A stretch of 64,000 nt of DNA from Aeromonas finlandensis (GTDB taxonomy: Bacteria; Pseudomonadota; Gammaproteobacteria; Enterobacterales; Aeromonadaceae): contig NZ_JRGK01000031.1 in the NCBI RefSeq assembly GCF_000764645.1, forward strand, positions 56,339-120,338. The letters run 5' to 3'. This document shows positions 60,917 through 64,000 of this stretch, one piece after another (within the stretch, counting starts at the first letter, position 1; each line of letters opens with the position of its first letter). The notes below the pieces were generated by a model, which was not told the DNA's origin, searched no databases, and saw only the letters and a list, made by a program, of their open reading frames with translations. A program made the translations under genes and the position numbers.

Positions 60917-62245
60917 ATGAAAAGAACACTTTTGTCCGTCATGGTGTTGCTGGGCGTCAGTGCCGGTGCCCATGCCGAAAACCTGCTCGACATCTACCAG
61001 CAAGCCCAGATCAAAGACCCGCAGTTGCTGCAGTCCAAAGCCGTTCGCGATAAGGCCTTCGAGCAGATCAATGAATCCCGCGCAGCCCTGCTGCCCCAGA
61101 TCAATCTGGGTGCCGGTCTGAACTACCTGCAAAACAAAAACGATACCCAGACCAATAACAAAGCCTCCGGTTCACTTTCACTGGATCAATCCATCTATCG
61201 TCGTAGCAACTGGATCAATCTGGATATCTCCGAGAAGAGTGCCACCCAGAATGACGTAGCCTACAACCTCGAGATCCAGAACCTGATGCTGCGCACTGCC
61301 CAGGCCTATTTCAACGTGCTCAAGGCGATGGATACCCTGGAGTTCGTCCGTGCCAACAAGGTTGCAGTAGAGCGTCAACTGGAGCAAACCCAGCAGCGTT
61401 TCGAAGTGGGCCTGACCGCCATCACCGACGTACATGAAGCCGAGGCCTCCCGCGACCAGGCGCTGGCCGACGAGATCAACGCAGAGAATGAGCTGGCCAA
61501 CAGCTACGAAACCCTGCGCGAGTTGACCGGAGTCGACCACCGCAATCTGGATGTGCTGAACACCGATCGTTTCACACCGCAAAAAACCGCATTTGGCTCC
61601 GACAAGTGGCTGGAGCTGGCGCTGGACAAGAACCTGCAGCTGCACAACGCCCGCATCACCAAGGACATCGCCAAAGAGCAGATCGATTTGGCCAAGACCG
61701 GTCATGAGCCGACTCTGGATCTGGGTGCCGGCCTGCAAACCAGCAATACCGATTACAAGCTGGATAGCATTCAGAGCGGCGGCAATGACAATCAGGCCAA
61801 TATCGGGCTGACCTTCAAGCTGCCGATCTACAGTGGTGGCGCCACCAGCTCCAAAGTGAAGCAGGCTCAATACGACTACGTGTCTGCCAGCGAGCAGCTG
61901 GAGAAGAGCTTCCGCTCGGTGCAAAGCACTGTGCGCTCCTCCTACAACAACGTGAACGCCAGCATCGGCTCGGTACGCGCCTACAGCCAGTCTGTGGTCT
62001 CCGCCGACAGCGCCCTGAAGGCGACCGAAGCCGGTTATGAAGTGGGTACCCGTACCATCGTTGACGTGCTGGACTCAACCAAAAAGCTGTATAGCGCCAA
62101 GCAGAAACTCTCCGAGGCCCGTTACAACTACATCCTCAATATCCTGAGCCTGAAGCAGGCTGCCGGTGTGCTGGAAGCGCAGGATCTGGTGGAAGTAAAC
62201 CAGGGCCTGATGCCTGCCACGACAAAAGCCAAAACCAAAGCCTGA
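60917..62245 (+). CDS. tolC: Outer membrane efflux channel TolC
   Basis: A 442-residue precursor. The signal peptide ends GAHA and the mature part begins ENLLDIYQQAQIKDPQLLQ, the typical TolC start. Two OEP repeats are visible (SKAVRDKAF and, after the middle, SSKVKQAQYDYVSASEQL), and the late VDVLDSTKKLYSAKQ is diagnostic. TolC serves RND and type I exporters and may serve the AaeAB pump. The ATG at 60917 has only a weak AAGG site 12 bases away. Confidence 0.93.
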   Translation: MKRTLLSVMVLLGVSAGAHAENLLDIYQQAQIKDPQLLQSKAVRDKAFEQINESRAALLPQINLGAGLNYLQNKNDTQTNNKASGSLSLDQSIYRRSNWINLDISEKSATQNDVAYNLEIQNLMLRTAQAYFNVLKAMDTLEFVRANKVAVERQLEQTQQRFEVGLTAITDVHEAEASRDQALADEINAENELANSYETLRELTGVDHRNLDVLNTDRFTPQKTAFGSDKWLELALDKNLQLHNARITKDIAKEQIDLAKTGHEPTLDLGAGLQTSNTDYKLDSIQSGGNDNQANIGLTFKLPIYSGGATSSKVKQAQYDYVSASEQLEKSFRSVQSTVRSSYNNVNASIGSVRAYSQSVVSADSALKATEAGYEVGTRTIVDVLDSTKKLYSAKQKLSEARYNYILNILSLKQAAGVLEAQDLVEVNQGLMPATTKAKTKA

Positions 62246-62263
62246 TAGCCGTTATCGGGAATA

Positions 62264-62292
62264 AAAAAGGCGACCGCAAGGTCGCCTTTTTG
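62264..62292. terminator. Bidirectional terminator between tolC and hldE
   Basis: AAAAAGGCGACC / GGTCGCCTTTTT with a GCAA tetraloop and T-runs on both strands. Confidence 0.88.
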
Positions 62293-62330
62293 TTATCCGG
62301 GTTGCTGTCGGCTCGATCAGGCCGATAGTC

Positions 62331-62352
62331 GGCCCCGCCAGATGGCGGGGCC
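62331..62352 (-). terminator. GC-rich hairpin downstream of hldE
   Basis: GGCCCCGCC / GGCGGGGCC with a four-base loop, 11 bases after the hldE stop. It has no T-run, so it may pause or protect the 3' end rather than terminate. Confidence 0.45.
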
Positions 62353-62362
62353 AGCGGAGCGG

Positions 62363-63790
62363 TTAGCCGCGCTCGCGGATAGTCTTGATGATGTCGGTGG
62401 TGGAGCAGCCATCCTCGAAGTTGAGAACGCGTACCTCGCCGCCGTTGGCAGTCACTTCGGCGTAACCGGCGATATCTTCCGGCTTGTAGTCACCGCCCTT
62501 GACCAGCAGGTCGGGCAGGATCTCGGCGATCAGGCGCTGCGGGGTATCTTCGCCAAACGGCACCACCCAATCCACCGCGCCCAGCGCAGCCAGCACCGCC
62601 ATGCGGCGCTCGGTCGGGTTGACCGGACGACCCGGCCCTTTCAGACGGCGAACCGACTCGTCGGTGTTGACCGCCACGATCAGGCGATCCCCCAGCTTGC
62701 CAGCATTGGCCAGGTAGGAGACGTGACCGGCGTGCAGGATATCGAAGCAGCCGTTGGTCATCACCACTTTCTCGCCGCGCAGACGGGCGGCGCGGACCGC
62801 CACTTTCAGCTGGGCTTCGGACATGACGCCAAAGCCGGTCTCCTGCTCGGTATAGAGGGCGTTGGCCAGCTCGACCGGGCTGACGGTAGAGGTACCCAGC
62901 TTGCCGACCACGATACCGGCTGCGGTATTGGCCAAGGCGCAGGCTTCGTCCAGGCTCTTGCCTGCCGCCAGCGAGGTCGCCAGGGTGGAGATCACGGTAT
63001 CACCAGCGCCGGTCACATCGTAAACCTCGTGGGCCTGAGCCGGCAGGTGCAGCTCCGGCTGACCTTCGCGGATCAGGGTCATGCCGTTTTCGGAACGGGT
63101 GACCAGCAGGGCATCCAGCTCGAAGCGCTTGACCAGACCCAGCCCCTTGGCGACCAGCTCCTCTTCGCTCTTCACCTTGCCTACCACGGCCTCGAACTCG
63201 GACATGTTGGGGGTCAGCAGAGTGGCGCCGCGGTACTTCTCGAAGTCGGTACCCTTGGGGTCGACCAGCACCGGAATACCGGCGGCACGGGCACGTTGGA
63301 TCATGCCGGGCACGTTGTTGAGAGCACCCTTGCCGTAGTCGGAGAGGATCATCACGTCGCTGTTTGGCAGCGCCTGCTCGACCTTGCCCATCAGCAGGGT
63401 GGAGTCAACGGCGTGGAAGGCCTCTTCAAAGTCCAGACGCAGCAGTTGCTGGTTGCGCGACAGCACCCGCAGCTTGGTGATGGTCGGGTAGTCGGCCAGA
63501 CGAACGAAGTCACAGGCAACCTTGACGCCAGCCATCTGACCGGCCAGTGCATCCGCCGCTTCATCCTGACCGGTCAGGCCAAGCAGCACGGCGTGGGCGC
63601 CAAGGGCGGCAGAGTTGAGGGCCACGTTGGCGGCGCCACCGGGACGCTCTTCAATGTGTTCAACCTTGACCACGGGCACCGGCGCCTCGGGGGAGATCCG
63701 ACCGGTAGGGCCATGCCAGTAACGGTCCAACATGACATCGCCAACGACCAGGACGCGGGCTTTTTCAAAATCGGGCAGGGTGATCTTCAT
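62363..63790 (-). CDS. hldE: Bifunctional heptose kinase / adenylyltransferase HldE
   Basis: A 475-residue two-domain enzyme for ADP-L-glycero-D-manno-heptose, the lipopolysaccharide inner-core sugar donor. Residues 1-320 are a ribokinase-like kinase ([22 protein letters not shown] and the ATP-site GAGDTV); the rest is a cytidylyltransferase-like domain with [13 protein letters not shown] near 345-360. Length agrees with E. coli HldE (477). The next gene starts 200 bases upstream on the other strand. Confidence 0.94.
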   Translation of the reverse strand: MKITLPDFEKARVLVVGDVMLDRYWHGPTGRISPEAPVPVVKVEHIEERPGGAANVALNSAALGAHAVLLGLTGQDEAADALAGQMAGVKVACDFVRLADYPTITKLRVLSRNQQLLRLDFEEAFHAVDSTLLMGKVEQALPNSDVMILSDYGKGALNNVPGMIQRARAAGIPVLVDPKGTDFEKYRGATLLTPNMSEFEAVVGKVKSEEELVAKGLGLVKRFELDALLVTRSENGMTLIREGQPELHLPAQAHEVYDVTGAGDTVISTLATSLAAGKSLDEACALANTAAGIVVGKLGTSTVSPVELANALYTEQETGFGVMSEAQLKVAVRAARLRGEKVVMTNGCFDILHAGHVSYLANAGKLGDRLIVAVNTDESVRRLKGPGRPVNPTERRMAVLAALGAVDWVVPFGEDTPQRLIAEILPDLLVKGGDYKPEDIAGYAEVTANGGEVRVLNFEDGCSTTDIIKTIRERG

Positions 63791-63994
63791 CTGTATCGAC
63801 TCTCAAAACCTGAAAAATCAGCGGGCGATTTTATCACACTCTTTTATCCGGTGTAGAAAAAGCCGACCACAGTTGCCGCCGCTGTCACGCGAACCGGACG
63901 CAGACCACCCCTCTGACCAGCACACTGCCATTCGCCCCCGCCCCCCCTTTTCGGCTAGAATCCCCCGATTGTGTTTGCGAACAAGAGATTAGCC

Positions 63995-64000
63995 ATGGCC
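63995..64000 (+). CDS. Probable start of the next gene (cut by the window)
   Basis: ATGGCC at 63995 lies at the right edge, oriented away from hldE, with AAGAGA 8 to 13 bases upstream. Only two codons are visible, so no identity can be given and even its reality is uncertain. Confidence 0.35.

Noticed and set aside
63732..63992. An 86-codon frame at the right edge of the window
   Set aside because: It runs partly opposite the hldE start and through its promoter region, with no recognisable product.

Overview
The window is a 64 kb piece of a gammaproteobacterial chromosome, almost certainly Aeromonas. The clearest marker is a glycerophospholipid:cholesterol acyltransferase (GCAT) gene at 9.9-10.9 kb, a secreted lipase typical of that genus. 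The high GC content and the E. coli-like gene neighbourhoods (mutY-yggX-mltC; parE-yqiA-cpdA-yqiB-nudF next to divergent tolC; rnr-rlmB) fit this. No rRNA, tRNA, CRISPR array, prophage or intact insertion sequence was recognised.

Layout. 0-8.5 kb: a partial branched-chain amino acid transporter gene (brnQ), trmN6 and srmB (divergent RNA-processing genes), elaA, a Crp/Fnr-like regulator downstream of rnr-rlmB, and a diguanylate cyclase. 8.5-20.4 kb: ompA, gcat, a small periplasmic OB-fold protein, mutY-yggX-mltC, cca, a BCCT osmolyte transporter with a divergent CosR-like MarR repressor, a DUF416 gene and a 2-hydroxyacid dehydrogenase gene. 20.4-27.8 kb: the murein peptidase gene mepM, then a probable undescribed signalling locus: a LapD-like membrane receptor without GGDEF and with a decayed EAL domain, translationally coupled to a TAXI-type periplasmic binding protein and convergent with a LapG-type cysteine protease. 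Next are znuA and znuCB with two Zur-box-like sites. 27.8-34.5 kb: a LysR regulator, two EamA transporters, a family-4-like uracil-DNA glycosylase, a binding protein, a GIY-YIG protein, a phage-shock operon (pspA-pspC-pspG) behind a sigma54-type promoter, and plsC. 34.6-41.0 kb: the suppressor-of-copper-sensitivity operon scsABCD, and a dehydrogenase pair with a divergent LysR regulator. 41.3-43.9 kb: an unnamed four-gene operon led by a J-domain protein. 43.9-49.7 kb: an accessory block with two long intergenic regions that share dispersed repeats, a POT peptide transporter, a SnoaL-like gene with a divergent LysR gene, and a strongly AT-rich membrane protein of foreign appearance. 49.8-64 kb: parC, parE, an AaeXAB-like efflux system, a NUDIX gene, yqiA-cpdA-yqiB-nudF, divergent tolC, and hldE.

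How genes work together. Envelope maintenance dominates: ompA, tolC, mepM, mltC, hldE, plsC, psp and scs. RNA maturation genes cluster at the left end. Two 3'-end gene remnants (after znuB and after parE) suggest past allele replacement or local duplication. Start codons were corrected from the longest open frame where a ribosome-binding site or family alignment supported it. Family alignments are from memory; no database search was run.
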